DNA of 64,000 nt from GWF2-38-69 sp965228125. Lineage in GTDB: Bacteria; Verrucomicrobiota; Lentisphaeria; Victivallales; GWF2-38-69. Within the stretch, counting starts at the first letter, position 1. Every line of letters begins with the position of its first letter. A program made the translations under genes and the position numbers. Location of the stretch: the NCBI GenBank assembly GCA_965228125.1, contig OZ245791.1:372001-436000 (forward strand). The letters are read 5' to 3'. The notes beneath the pieces were generated by a model that saw only the letters and a program-made list of their open reading frames with translations, was not told where the DNA came from and ran no database searches. Shown here one piece after another: positions 41,891 through 51,261 of the stretch.

Positions 41891-43027
41891 ATGCAAAATA
41901 AACCTATAAAATCTTTTTTCTTCTGGGTAGTTATAATTATCGGCTGCCTTATCGTATATTTCCAGTCAAGGCCATCCAAACCACAATTCTATATCCCTCA
42001 AAAGGAAAAAATAACCCCTGAAACCAAAAGCAAACCACTCTTTCAGTCAAACTTTATTCCGCAGCCCACATATCTGAAAGAATCTTACAGCCCTGCCCTG
42101 ACCAGCATGCTTAACGGCGATTTGCTTTGTTTTTTCTATGCAGGAAGCAGTGAAGGAGCTCCTGATGTCAATATTTATCAGACAAGATATCATGATGGCA
42201 AGTGGAGCGAACCCAAAGTCACGGTTACACCACAGATGCTGAGTAACGACACAAGACAATATATAAGAAAAATAGGCAATCCAGCTGTCTATAGAGCTAA
42301 GGATAACAAACTCCACCTATTCGTAGTTTCAGTAACTCTAGGAGGATGGGCAGGGTCAAAAATCAATCACTTGATTTCGACAGATGAAGGAGAAACCTGG
42401 CAAAGTGCAATAAATCTAAAACTTTCTCCATTTATAAATATAAGCAATGCCTGCCGAACAAACCCTGTAGGACTGGAGGATGGCGGTTTTTATTTACCAA
42501 TTTATTATGAAATGATCCGTTGCTACCCTGAAATACTCCGGTTTGATAAAGATGGCAACTTCGTCGAAAAAATACGGTTAAACGATCACAATGAGCTTAT
42601 TCAGCCTGCGATAGTCCCGACAAGCAACACAGACGCCTATGCCTATTTCCGAAATAAAGGCGATACAGACCAAATAACATATATGCAGACAACTTCTGAT
42701 GGCGGATATACTTGGGAAACCCTCGAAAAAACAAACCTTGAAGGTCCCGATTCATCTTTAGTTGCCGCCAGATTAAATAAAAATCTCTACATAATGATCT
42801 GTAATGTCGGTGACAGGAGCAAAATAGTCCTCATGGTTTCCAAAGACGGAACCAACTGGAGCCAAACCATGCTTTTTGACGAACTTAAAGATAAGACTTT
42901 CGCATATCCAGCGATATGTGTCAACGGTGATATGGTAGATATAGTTTATTCCTGGAATGACAGGGTCGCCCTGAAACATATTAGATTCAATGAAGAATGG
43001 ATTATAAGCAAGGAGGCCGCAAAATGA
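41891..43027 (+). CDS. Membrane-anchored sialidase-like (BNR repeat) protein
   Basis: This 378-residue protein has one N-terminal membrane anchor (FFFWVVIIIGCLIVYF). A six-bladed propeller of the BNR/sialidase type follows. Asp-box motifs are seen at STDEGETW, TSDGGYTW and SKDGTNW. It resembles exo-alpha-sialidase-like proteins (BNR_2). An Arg triad for true sialidase activity could not be verified, so a different glycan target is possible. Its last four bases overlap the start of the next gene, which encodes a membrane partner. Confidence 0.78.
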   Translation: MQNKPIKSFFFWVVIIIGCLIVYFQSRPSKPQFYIPQKEKITPETKSKPLFQSNFIPQPTYLKESYSPALTSMLNGDLLCFFYAGSSEGAPDVNIYQTRYHDGKWSEPKVTVTPQMLSNDTRQYIRKIGNPAVYRAKDNKLHLFVVSVTLGGWAGSKINHLISTDEGETWQSAINLKLSPFINISNACRTNPVGLEDGGFYLPIYYEMIRCYPEILRFDKDGNFVEKIRLNDHNELIQPAIVPTSNTDAYAYFRNKGDTDQITYMQTTSDGGYTWETLEKTNLEGPDSSLVAARLNKNLYIMICNVGDRSKIVLMVSKDGTNWSQTMLFDELKDKTFAYPAICVNGDMVDIVYSWNDRVALKHIRFNEEWIISKEAAK

Positions 43028-43638
43028 GTCAATTCATAGCTGGCAACCTCGTGCTTGTCACTTACTCCTTATTTGTTTCCTGGATTATCATATCCATTCC
43101 TTTCCTAACCAGAAACAGAAAATCCGAAACCAAACTGATAATATTGTTATTAGCTTTTCTTTCTGTCAGATTCATTCCTATATTCCAGTATTACAGTTTA
43201 GCTTATATTATGTTTGGCGCATTTGGCAGTCTTAGTATAGCCACTTTGTGCTTACTTTTATATTTCATATATGCTGAACTTACTCATAATAATGAACCCT
43301 ACAGGATAAATCCTTCCGTGTTTCTTATACTCGTATTTATGGCTGCTCTGCTCTATCTATCTCTTTTTGGATATATAACATTTGATGTTTATTCCTGGGG
43401 TTACTATCCTACATGGATGTTGGTTTTGTATTTAGCATGCCAAATCTTCTTCTCAATACGAAGCAGATTATTCGCTATCCTATGGTTAATAGCTTTGATT
43501 GCTTTCATATTTAAAATGCAATCTTCAAACAATCTTTGGGACTATCTTTTCGATCCGTTACTCATCTCAATGTCTTTGATATACCTGCTTACCTTAGCCA
43601 TTGCAAGAATTATTGGTTTCAGACAAAAAAGAAGATAA
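43024..43638 (+). CDS. Integral membrane protein of unknown function, coupled to the sialidase-like gene
   Basis: This 204-residue hydrophobic protein has about six predicted membrane segments (for example LVLVTYSLFVSWIIISIPFL and FLILVFMAALLYLSLFGYI). No family is recognised. The ATG at 43024 overlaps the previous stop by four bases (ATGA) and has AGGAGG upstream, so it is made together with the propeller protein. The pair probably forms one membrane-associated unit. Downstream, 22 bases separate it from the exported heat-shock-like gene. Confidence 0.7.
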   Translation: MSQFIAGNLVLVTYSLFVSWIIISIPFLTRNRKSETKLIILLLAFLSVRFIPIFQYYSLAYIMFGAFGSLSIATLCLLLYFIYAELTHNNEPYRINPSVFLILVFMAALLYLSLFGYITFDVYSWGYYPTWMLVLYLACQIFFSIRSRLFAILWLIALIAFIFKMQSSNNLWDYLFDPLLISMSLIYLLTLAIARIIGFRQKRR

Positions 43639-43660
43639 TATAGAACCATGGAGGATTCTT

Positions 43661-44221
43661 TTGAAAAAGATATTATTAGCTACTGTGTTTATCATCTTAA
43701 CTGCCGTGTTTTCTTCGATTCTTTCTGCCGAAGATTCTACTACTAATGTTTCTGATGCCAACTCAGCCTCAATAATAGATCAATTCGCAGAAATGCAAAA
43801 GAGTTTAGTAAGCAATGCCTTTACTAACGATCCCTTCTTTAAAAACAATACAGAAGAATCCAAGCAGTCATTAAACCTTGGCCTCACAGGAGGCTATCCT
43901 CAGATGAAATACAAAAAAAATCCCGACAATTACACCATTACTTTTGTTACACCTGGCATCAAAAAAAAAGACTTGAACATTACTCTTAAAAACAACACTT
44001 TGACAGTATCAGGCGCCCCTCCGACCAAATCATCTTCAAATACCCAATCAATGAGTTATGATGATGATATAGCCAAAAAATTTTCAAGAACAATTCCACT
44101 ACCTGCTGACTCAAAACTAGCTGATATAAGTTCTAAATACGACAATGGAATCTTGACTATCATTGTCCCGCGAGACAACAAAGTAGATACCGAAAACATC
44201 ATGCCGATTACAATAGAATAA
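43661..44221 (+). CDS. Exported small heat-shock (alpha-crystallin domain) protein
   Basis: This 186-residue protein joins a signal peptide to an Hsp20-type domain. It starts at TTG 43661, where GGAGG lies six bases upstream; upstream in-frame ATGs lack such a site. LKKILLATVFIILTAVFSSI ends near SAEDS, so the product should be exported. The alpha-crystallin domain (about residues 75-186) has YTITFVTPGIKKKDLNITLKN, SRTIPLPADS and the closing YDNGILTIIVPRD. Most family members are cytoplasmic, so an exported version is unusual. A periplasmic holdase role is inferred. Confidence 0.8.
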   Translation: MKKILLATVFIILTAVFSSILSAEDSTTNVSDANSASIIDQFAEMQKSLVSNAFTNDPFFKNNTEESKQSLNLGLTGGYPQMKYKKNPDNYTITFVTPGIKKKDLNITLKNNTLTVSGAPPTKSSSNTQSMSYDDDIAKKFSRTIPLPADSKLADISSKYDNGILTIIVPRDNKVDTENIMPITIE

Positions 44222-44255
44222 CCTATAATATTCCCATGCCAAAAAAGAGGCTATT

Positions 44256-45356
44256 ATGTATTATGTAGGAATCATGTCGGGAACAAGCGTTGACGGAATA
44301 GATGCCGTGCTGGTTAAAGATACATCGGCAGGACTCAAAATGTCGGGACAATACAGTTGCGAATTCCCCCCTGACCTTAAGCAAGACATATTGGAACTGT
44401 TGTCCACTTTTCAAGTTCACCTAAAGAAACTTGGAGAAATTGACGCCAGACTCGGGACTTGTTATGCTAATGCGGTAAATGCCTTACTCAAAGAGACAAA
44501 AGTTAATGCACAAGAAGTATTGGCCATAGGCTGTCATGGTCAGACCGTTTACCATGACCCTAGAGGAAAATACCCTTTCACGATGCAAATAGGAGATGGA
44601 AACAGAGTTGCCGCATTAACCGGCATAAAAACTATCTGCGACTTCAGAAGGATGGATGTGGCATTCGGCGGTGACGGAGCCCCACTGGCTCCTGCTTTCC
44701 ATAACGGTTATTTGAACTCTGAAACAGAACAAAGAGTAATACTCAACCTAGGCGGTATAGCAAATATTACTATCTTAAATAAAGACGAATCGAAAGTTCT
44801 TGGCTTTGATACCGGCCCTGCTAACTGCCTCATGGATTTATGGATTCAAAAATCAAAAGATACAAAATATGATAAAAATGGGCAATGGGCGAAATCCGGC
44901 AAAGTAAATGCAAGCCTTTTGATCGATTTGTGCAGCGAAGAATACTTTGTCCTGTCCCCGCCCAAAAGCACAGGCAAGGAACTCTTTAATCTACTCTGGC
45001 TTGAACAGAAACTTGAAAAATACAGCCAAATTAAACATGAAGACATTCAAGCAACGCTATGTGACTTTACAGCCAAAACTGTTGCTGATGCGATTCAAAA
45101 GCATGCTCCCTTCTGCCAGGCGGTTTATTCATGCGGAGGCGGCAGCAGCAATATTTACCTTCAGGAAAGATTAAGCTTTTATCTAAAGGAAATAAAGGTC
45201 TCTACAACTGATGAATTAGGAATACCAGTACAATGGGTTGAAGCAATCGCTTTTGCTTGGCTGGCTAAAAGAAGGGTTGAGGGGAAATATGGAAATATCC
45301 CCAGCGTCACAGGAGCCAAGGCCAAAGTAAAACTCGGCGCTTTGTATGAATTCTAA
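44256..45356 (+). CDS. anmK: Anhydro-N-acetylmuramic acid kinase
   Basis: This 366-residue enzyme phosphorylates and opens 1,6-anhydro-MurNAc from cell-wall turnover. The opening GIMSGTSVDGIDAVLV is the phosphate-1 motif, followed by IGCHGQTVYHDP, TICDFRRMDVAFGGDGAPL and NLGGIANIT. GFDTGPANCLMD holds the catalytic Asp region. FSCGGG-like CGGGSSN near 290 closes the second domain. The length is normal. It is followed by a beta-lactamase-fold serine hydrolase 31 bases later, which would fit peptidoglycan processing. Confidence 0.95.
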   Translation: MYYVGIMSGTSVDGIDAVLVKDTSAGLKMSGQYSCEFPPDLKQDILELLSTFQVHLKKLGEIDARLGTCYANAVNALLKETKVNAQEVLAIGCHGQTVYHDPRGKYPFTMQIGDGNRVAALTGIKTICDFRRMDVAFGGDGAPLAPAFHNGYLNSETEQRVILNLGGIANITILNKDESKVLGFDTGPANCLMDLWIQKSKDTKYDKNGQWAKSGKVNASLLIDLCSEEYFVLSPPKSTGKELFNLLWLEQKLEKYSQIKHEDIQATLCDFTAKTVADAIQKHAPFCQAVYSCGGGSSNIYLQERLSFYLKEIKVSTTDELGIPVQWVEAIAFAWLAKRRVEGKYGNIPSVTGAKAKVKLGALYEF

Positions 45357-45387
45357 ACCATTGCTTTTACTTTAAGAGTCTTCTGTT

Positions 45388-46551
45388 ATGGAGTTTGATT
45401 TCACTAAAGTTGATGAGTTGATAAAAAACGATATAGCAAACGGCTTCCCTGGCGCTGTGTTGCAAATCTCTCACAAAGGAAAAACCATCAAGCATTCCGC
45501 ATATGGCTACAAACTCAGGTATGACAATGAATTCAATGAACTTCCTGTTCCTGAAAGAATGGATTTAGACACCGTATTTGACCTGGCATCGAATACAAAA
45601 ATATTTGCTACAACGCTCATCTCCATGGTCATGGCGCAAAAAGGATTGCTAGATTTAGATAAACCGCTAACTGACTTCTTGCCAGATTATCACACTCATG
45701 ACAAAATTACTACAAGAATGCTCCTTTCTCATTGCGCCGGATATGGCCCCGAAGTATGGTTTTTTGATTACAGCAATCCTCTAGGAAAAGATTTTTATTC
45801 TAATGATAGAGAACTTACCAAAAAACTGCTTATAAAAACCCCGTTAGATTATGCACCTCTCAGTGCTACAGTTTACTCAGACACAAGCTTCATGCTTCTT
45901 GGCATAGTTATAGAACATATTTTAGGGCAAAACATTTCTGACGCTGCAAAAGAACTTGTTTATAATCCGTTTGGCCTAAAAATGATGACTTTTCAGCCTC
46001 TCTCCAATGGCATAAACCTCAACCAAATTGCTGCAACCAGTATTGGCAACACCTGCAACAATACGATGAATTACCCAAATATCAGGACAGACCTGATCAG
46101 AGGAGAAGTCCAGGATGAGAAAGCCTACTACTCCATGGGCGGCATAGCCGGGCACGCAGGGCTTTTTTCGGCTTCATCTGATTTGGTAAAACTTTGCGAA
46201 CTCATCCAAAATGTTTATCGACAAAAGGGCAGCTTCTTGTCGAATAGAATTTTACGGGAATTCATTTCCCCGATAGGAACTGATGATTCGTTTGGTTGCG
46301 GATGGAGAGTTAATACAGATGGAAAAGTATCACACCTCTTCGGAAATAAAGCTTCCGATTTAACTATAGGGCATAGTGGATTTACAGGCACTCTGACATT
46401 GATTGACCTAAAAAATGAAATCTCTATAGTCCTTCTCACAAATAAGATTCACTCGTACTGCTATGATAGGAAACACTATGCCGGTTCAGATTTTTATACC
46501 GGCAAATACGCTCCGGTAATAGAAGAAGCTTATAATTCGATATTAAATTAG
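45388..46551 (+). CDS. Beta-lactamase-fold serine hydrolase (class C / esterase type)
   Basis: This 387-residue protein has the penicillin-binding/class C fold. SNTK (in LASNTKIFATTLISMV, near residue 70) gives the catalytic Ser and Lys of SxxK. YSDTSFMLLG is the YxN-like motif (Asp for Asn), and HSGFTGT near the end replaces KTG. These variants are common in EstB-like esterases and in D-aminopeptidase-like members. No signal peptide is visible, so it acts in the cytoplasm. The neighbouring anmK suggests processing of cell-wall peptides. It overlaps the convergent gene by four bases. Confidence 0.85.
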   Translation: MEFDFTKVDELIKNDIANGFPGAVLQISHKGKTIKHSAYGYKLRYDNEFNELPVPERMDLDTVFDLASNTKIFATTLISMVMAQKGLLDLDKPLTDFLPDYHTHDKITTRMLLSHCAGYGPEVWFFDYSNPLGKDFYSNDRELTKKLLIKTPLDYAPLSATVYSDTSFMLLGIVIEHILGQNISDAAKELVYNPFGLKMMTFQPLSNGINLNQIAATSIGNTCNNTMNYPNIRTDLIRGEVQDEKAYYSMGGIAGHAGLFSASSDLVKLCELIQNVYRQKGSFLSNRILREFISPIGTDDSFGCGWRVNTDGKVSHLFGNKASDLTIGHSGFTGTLTLIDLKNEISIVLLTNKIHSYCYDRKHYAGSDFYTGKYAPVIEEAYNSILN

Positions 46552-47186
46552 CAGCTCTGCCCCGACAGTCCTCCTGAAAGACCAAACCATATATTCTTAT
46601 TGAGTTCAAATTCAATTCTTTCAAGCGCAAGCATCGTAGCTTTGTTTATTGGCATCATTTTAGCTTCATGCTCTGACCCAATGGCTATTATTCTCATGGA
46701 ATAGTCTGTCATGGAAAACCTTACTGGTTTTTTATCAAGGGACTCAATCGCTTTCTTGTATTGCTCAGGGAAATTCTCCTTTATGATTTTACAGACCGAA
46801 TAAGAGGCTTTTCCTTCTTTGTTTTTTAATGCGAAAAAACCAAACAATCTACAAATTATTGAACGATAAGTATAAGCCGTACAGCGCCCCTTCCATTCCA
46901 GGTTTTCGTCTTTTTTAAAAAAAACGCAGGTACTATATTCATCTGTTTTTCTTAATAATTCTAGACACTCTCTGCCCTTTCCTATTTTCCAAAGCAAATA
47001 AGCTAACGGCAGCATCTCGAGAACTGTCGCTTCCACTTTTACACTGTTGCAGCAAAAACCACAGCCCTCTAGACAGTCAAGGCCTGTCTCTCTTTTCAGC
47101 TCAGTCGTTTTCCTGTCTATTTCGACATAGAGCCTAATCACCTGTGATATTTTGCTTCTATATTCTTTGGACAATAAAAAACTCAT
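46548..47186 (-). CDS. YkgJ-family cysteine-cluster protein
   Basis: This 212-residue protein has the CxxGCGFCC cluster (LDCLEGCGFCC near residues 36-46), then CVFFKKDENLEWKGRCTAY and YRSIICRLFG. Those supply the remaining cysteines of the UPF0153/YkgJ zinc-or-iron binding domain. The function is unknown. Its stop overlaps the serine-hydrolase stop, so the two genes are convergent without spacing. The final residues SGQSC hold an extra Cys. Confidence 0.82.
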   Translation of the reverse strand: MSFLLSKEYRSKISQVIRLYVEIDRKTTELKRETGLDCLEGCGFCCNSVKVEATVLEMLPLAYLLWKIGKGRECLELLRKTDEYSTCVFFKKDENLEWKGRCTAYTYRSIICRLFGFFALKNKEGKASYSVCKIIKENFPEQYKKAIESLDKKPVRFSMTDYSMRIIAIGSEHEAKMMPINKATMLALERIEFELNKNIWFGLSGGLSGQSC

Positions 47187-47298
47187 ATTTTTAATATAAT
47201 AAAAAATTAAGAATCGTATTATAATGTAGTTTTCTGTTACAAAAGAAATAGCAAGGAATTATAAATTCCGATTTAATTAATTATAGGACAAAAAACGA

Positions 47299-48633
47299 AT
47301 GAATGAAAAAACCAAGATTAACAAGATAATATACTATTCGTTAATAAGCGGCGGTCTATGCGGATATACGCTCGGCGTAATTTCGGGCATACTATCGGTC
47401 TACGAAAAGGATTTAAGTTTCTCACCATCACAAATTTCAATAATAGCCGGAGCCATACTTCTCGGGTGTTTCCTTGCCAGCATATTCACCGGCGTTATAA
47501 ACGATTTCTTCGGCAGGAGAAAATCCATATTAATAACTTATTCTTTTTTTATTTTAGGCTCTGCAGCGCTGATTTTCAGTTCCGCTTTCAATCTGGTTTA
47601 CATAAGCAGACTACTTCAGGGAATCGGATTCGGAATGGCAGTAATCGTATTGCCTGTTTATCTCTCAGAAATATCTTCTAAAACCAATAGAGGAAAAATC
47701 ATCACTACATTCCAATTATCCCTGACTGGCGGAGTACTCTTCTCCAACATCCTTAACATGCTGTTAATTCCCATCATGGGCAGTCAGGCAATACTGATAT
47801 TTTCCTTTGTCCTGTCTTGCTTTGTCTTTCTGCAGTTATTAAAGCTCCCTGAATCTCCGCGTTGGCTATACAATTCAGGTTCTCTGGACAAATCTAAAAA
47901 ATCTCTTGTTACCTTGTGCTCAAAGTTTAACAATCCAATCCAATGGGAAGAGATAGACGTAATACAGGAAAAAGACAGAGTCAGTCTGATTAAAACTTTA
48001 TTGGACAAGAGAAATATATTCCCGATCTTTGTCGTGACAGCGGCTGTTTCGTTGAATCAACTCACTGGCTATAATAGTTTTATTCAATGCAGTGTGACTA
48101 TCATAAAATCGTCGGGGATCAGTTCTGAACTTGTCGGGCTTATTGGTGGAGTCTTTATCACTTCCATCAATTTTATAGCAACTTTGCTTACCTTGATTTT
48201 CGTTGAAAAAATAGGCAGAAAGAAAATATTAAAAATAGGAACTTCAGGCCTTCTTGCTGTACTAATTTTACTTAGCATATTTAATTTTGCACTTCCCAAT
48301 GGCGAACTTAAAGGTTATGCGACAATGGTTGGAATAGTTCTGCTTGTCGGATTCTTTGCCTTTGGCCCAGGCGGAGTAATTTTAGTACTGTGTGCAGAAC
48401 TGCTTCCTAATAAAATTAGAAGCATCGGTTTCACCATTTCTTTTACCATCGGTGCTCTAGTAGGAATGTTCTTTGTTTCTGGCTTCATTCCGTTAAGCGA
48501 TATTATAGGATACAGCGGCCTATTCCTCTTAATAGCGTGCTTTGTCGGATGCTATTTGCTAATAGCCTTCATAATACCAGAAACCAAAGGCAAAAGCCTC
48601 GAAGAAATAGCTCAGGAATATAACAAAAAATGA
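47299..48633 (+). CDS. Sugar-porter MFS transporter (copy 1)
   Basis: This 444-residue, twelve-helix transporter has RLLQGIGFGMAVIVLPVYLSEISS, the first sugar-porter signature, and PESPRWLY before the central loop. It also has the second-half GRKK motif and a C-terminal PETKGKSLEE. The substrate is a sugar or polyol, imported with H+. The next gene is a full-length paralogue, so the pair arose by tandem duplication; the two have drifted in their helices but keep every signature. Start ATG at 47299. Confidence 0.92.
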   Translation: MNEKTKINKIIYYSLISGGLCGYTLGVISGILSVYEKDLSFSPSQISIIAGAILLGCFLASIFTGVINDFFGRRKSILITYSFFILGSAALIFSSAFNLVYISRLLQGIGFGMAVIVLPVYLSEISSKTNRGKIITTFQLSLTGGVLFSNILNMLLIPIMGSQAILIFSFVLSCFVFLQLLKLPESPRWLYNSGSLDKSKKSLVTLCSKFNNPIQWEEIDVIQEKDRVSLIKTLLDKRNIFPIFVVTAAVSLNQLTGYNSFIQCSVTIIKSSGISSELVGLIGGVFITSINFIATLLTLIFVEKIGRKKILKIGTSGLLAVLILLSIFNFALPNGELKGYATMVGIVLLVGFFAFGPGGVILVLCAELLPNKIRSIGFTISFTIGALVGMFFVSGFIPLSDIIGYSGLFLLIACFVGCYLLIAFIIPETKGKSLEEIAQEYNKK

Positions 48634-48659
48634 TTTGTTCTAAATAATGGAGAGATAAA

Positions 48660-50000
48660 ATGGAACTGTACAAAAAGTACCTTGCCTTGATGGTCGCTTT
48701 CTCAATATTGAACGGCCTGCTATGCGGATATGTCTATGGAGTTGTGGCAGGAATTATTCCGCTTCTGGAAAAAACAGTACTTGTAACAAAATTTCAGATT
48801 TCCCTTTTTGCGGGAGCCTTTGCCCTGGGATGCTTCGTGGCAAGTTTCTATACAGGAATCCTGAATGACCTGTGGGGCAGAAAAAAAGTGATGGTAATCA
48901 CACTTGCTTTCTTCATTATCGGGATTGTTCTGTTTATCTTCTCAGAATCATTCGTGAGCATTTATATCAGCCGGACACTGCAATGCATCGGATTCGGGAT
49001 GGCAACTGTAGTTGTTCCTATGTACCTTACGGAAATATCTCCAAACAGTAAACGCGGCGAAATAATGATTTGCTTCCAGCTATCAATGGGAGGCGGCATC
49101 CTGCTGTCAAGCTTAATCAATCTCTGGCTTCTTCCCGGAATGAATTGGCACTATCTTTTTTATATTCTAAATATTGTTCCAATATTGCTGATTATTATGA
49201 CGTTAATCCTTCCTGAATCACCAAGATGGTTTGTCATTAAAGGAAATTTTGGTAAAGCAAAAGAAGTCATTATGATGTTAAACTCAACTGAAGATGCCCA
49301 AAGAGAACTTAGCAAGATACAAGTTCAGACACCTGGCAGAAAAGCAGTCAAAACTGAGTGGAAAACCATTCTTGAAAGAAGATACATGCTCCCCATACTT
49401 CTAGTAACAGCCGCAGTTTCGCTTAATCAACTCTTCGGAATGCCGGTATTTATCCAATGCAGTGTAAAAATCCTGCAGGATTCAGGCGTCGAATCTGTTG
49501 TAATTGGACTTATCGGAAGCGTTTCAATAACCGGAATTAACTTCATAGCGGCAATTCTTACTATGTTCCTCGTAGAAAAAATCGGCAGGATGAAAATCTT
49601 GAAAATCGGAACATTAGCTTTAACAATATCCTTACTATTTCTGGCCATGATAAACTTTTTTATGCCGGCGAACTTGTTAAAAGGTTACATTACCTTAGTG
49701 GGAATCGTCGTGACAGTCGGACTCTTTGGCTTTGGACCAGGCGGCGTGATTTTATTAATATGCACAGAACTTCTTCCAAATAAGGTTCGCGGCGTCGGCA
49801 TAACAATAGCATTTGTCGTAGGAGCCACCATAAGTTTGTTTTTCGTATGCCTTTTCCTGCCCCTCACAGATTATATCGGATACGGCGGGTTATTCCTGTT
49901 GATAGGATTCTTTATGCTTTGCTACTTTGCCCTTGCCTTTGCTATTCCTGAAACCAAAGGAAAAACTCTCGAAGAAATAGAAAAAAGCTTCGAAAAATAA
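48660..50000 (+). CDS. Sugar-porter MFS transporter (copy 2)
   Basis: This 446-residue paralogue of the preceding gene has ISRTLQCIGFGMATVVVPMYLTEISP, PESPRWFV, GRMK after helix eight and PETKGKTLEEIEK. It starts 26 bases after the first copy with GGAGAG upstream, so the two share one transcript. Closely spaced duplicates often differ in sugar preference. The downstream aldose-epimerase-like gene and the ROK kinase fit sugar use, but no sugar can be named. Confidence 0.92.
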   Translation: MELYKKYLALMVAFSILNGLLCGYVYGVVAGIIPLLEKTVLVTKFQISLFAGAFALGCFVASFYTGILNDLWGRKKVMVITLAFFIIGIVLFIFSESFVSIYISRTLQCIGFGMATVVVPMYLTEISPNSKRGEIMICFQLSMGGGILLSSLINLWLLPGMNWHYLFYILNIVPILLIIMTLILPESPRWFVIKGNFGKAKEVIMMLNSTEDAQRELSKIQVQTPGRKAVKTEWKTILERRYMLPILLVTAAVSLNQLFGMPVFIQCSVKILQDSGVESVVIGLIGSVSITGINFIAAILTMFLVEKIGRMKILKIGTLALTISLLFLAMINFFMPANLLKGYITLVGIVVTVGLFGFGPGGVILLICTELLPNKVRGVGITIAFVVGATISLFFVCLFLPLTDYIGYGGLFLLIGFFMLCYFALAFAIPETKGKTLEEIEKSFEK

Positions 50001-50087
50001 TGCCATTGAGTTCATTTTCTTTTACAAGGCCTAACGTCTTCCTTAGCAAAATTTACGAATAGCCGTCCACTTTGTTGTCACCATTAT

Positions 50088-50678
50088 TTAGGAGACACTA
50101 AGGCGTATTTCATTTGCGTAATCTCTAACAAAATCATGTGCTGTAAGTTTATGCTCGGTAATAGAAACAAAAACCTGATTAAAATTAATAAGACCTTTAT
50201 AATTATTTATAAAAGAGTTATAGGGAATATTAAAACCTATCAGATTAACTAACACGCGGTTAAAATTAATGTTTCTTATATTTCCTGAAACAAACCGGCT
50301 ATATGAAATATTATGTTCTATGAGATAAACCAGAACATTATCAAGATCCAAACTCTTTCTATATTTTGATATCACCCTTTTATATGGAATATCCTTGGCT
50401 ATCAAATTCACTATAAGATGGTCTAGATTAACATCTTTTTTATGCCGCTCGATATACTCTTCGTAACCCGTATTCTTAGCAACCAGATTCAGCAATACGG
50501 CAATATTTTTATTTTTATCTTCTAAGATTGAAGAAGATAGCTTCTTGTTCCCAAAACAGCCTTTTTGCGAATTAACTGTATTAGCTTTTTCCACCCTGCC
50601 CCTCTTGTTATCCTTATTTATAGTTAAATTTAAGACTACTAATAAAGTAAATATACCCAATAATTGGGTGCAAAGCAA
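50088..50678 (-). CDS. Protein made of five 27-residue repeats, N-terminal membrane segment
   Basis: This 196-residue protein starts with a hydrophobic stretch (TQLLGIFTLLVVLNLTI) that could be a membrane anchor or uncleaved signal, followed by a basic linker. From about residue 58 to the end, five copies of a 27-residue unit follow without gaps, with period marks such as NLDHLIVNLIAKDIPYKRVI, DLDNVLVYLIEHNISYSRFV, NFNRVLVNLIGFNIPYNSFI and NFNQVFVSITEHKLTAHDFV. Each looks like two short helices. No family is recognised. The start is TTG without a clear ribosome site. It stands alone between a transporter and an acetyltransferase. Confidence 0.65.
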   Translation of the reverse strand: MLCTQLLGIFTLLVVLNLTINKDNKRGRVEKANTVNSQKGCFGNKKLSSSILEDKNKNIAVLLNLVAKNTGYEEYIERHKKDVNLDHLIVNLIAKDIPYKRVISKYRKSLDLDNVLVYLIEHNISYSRFVSGNIRNINFNRVLVNLIGFNIPYNSFINNYKGLINFNQVFVSITEHKLTAHDFVRDYANEIRLSVS

Positions 50679-50751
50679 TGATAATTATTCAATCCCTCAT
50701 ACTAGGTGCTGAAATAATAATATTGATGATATAAACCGTCTAAGAAAAATG

Positions 50752-51234
50752 CTATTGGGCTCTATATCCCTTTAGAGGGCCTAACGTTTTCCTTAACAGG
50801 AGTTCCGAGTAACCGTTCACTATAAAATTATCGATTTCCCCTATCTGCTTATATCCTAATTTATAGTAGAATTCCTGGGCTTTCTTGTTGAACGAAGAAA
50901 CACAGATAAACACATTGGGAACTACTCTGAAAATTTTATCTTCAGCGAACTTAATAAGTTCAGATCCTACGCCTGAGCCCCTAGCCTCTTTAGAAACAGC
51001 CAGGCATTTGATATAGCCTCTGAAAGTCCCATGCATGTAGAGAACTATAAATCCCAAAACAGTATCGCCTTGTTTCGCCACAAATGTTTCATTCAGGCTG
51101 TCTTTGAACATTTTTATTAAATCATCATATCCGATATTCAAGGTTTTCCATGGATCAGAATTTATCATCATCATTGTGCACTCATGAATTTCCCCATCCG
51201 CAGAAAGCGGAACGATCTTGATTTCTCCATTCAT
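50752..51234 (-). CDS. GNAT-family N-acetyltransferase
   Basis: This 160-residue acetyltransferase carries CLAVSKEARGSGVGSELIKFAE near residues 77-98, the RGxGxGxxL acetyl-CoA motif. ICVSSFNKKAQEFYYKLGYKQIGEIDNFI is motif B with Phe-Tyr. It resembles the YkkB/RimI-like small-molecule or protein acetyltransferases; the substrate is unknown. It follows the aldose-epimerase-like gene on the same strand by 27 bases. Confidence 0.88.
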   Translation of the reverse strand: MNGEIKIVPLSADGEIHECTMMMINSDPWKTLNIGYDDLIKMFKDSLNETFVAKQGDTVLGFIVLYMHGTFRGYIKCLAVSKEARGSGVGSELIKFAEDKIFRVVPNVFICVSSFNKKAQEFYYKLGYKQIGEIDNFIVNGYSELLLRKTLGPLKGYRAQ

Positions 51235-51261
51235 TATTAAGTTTCCTGGAATCTTTAGAGT

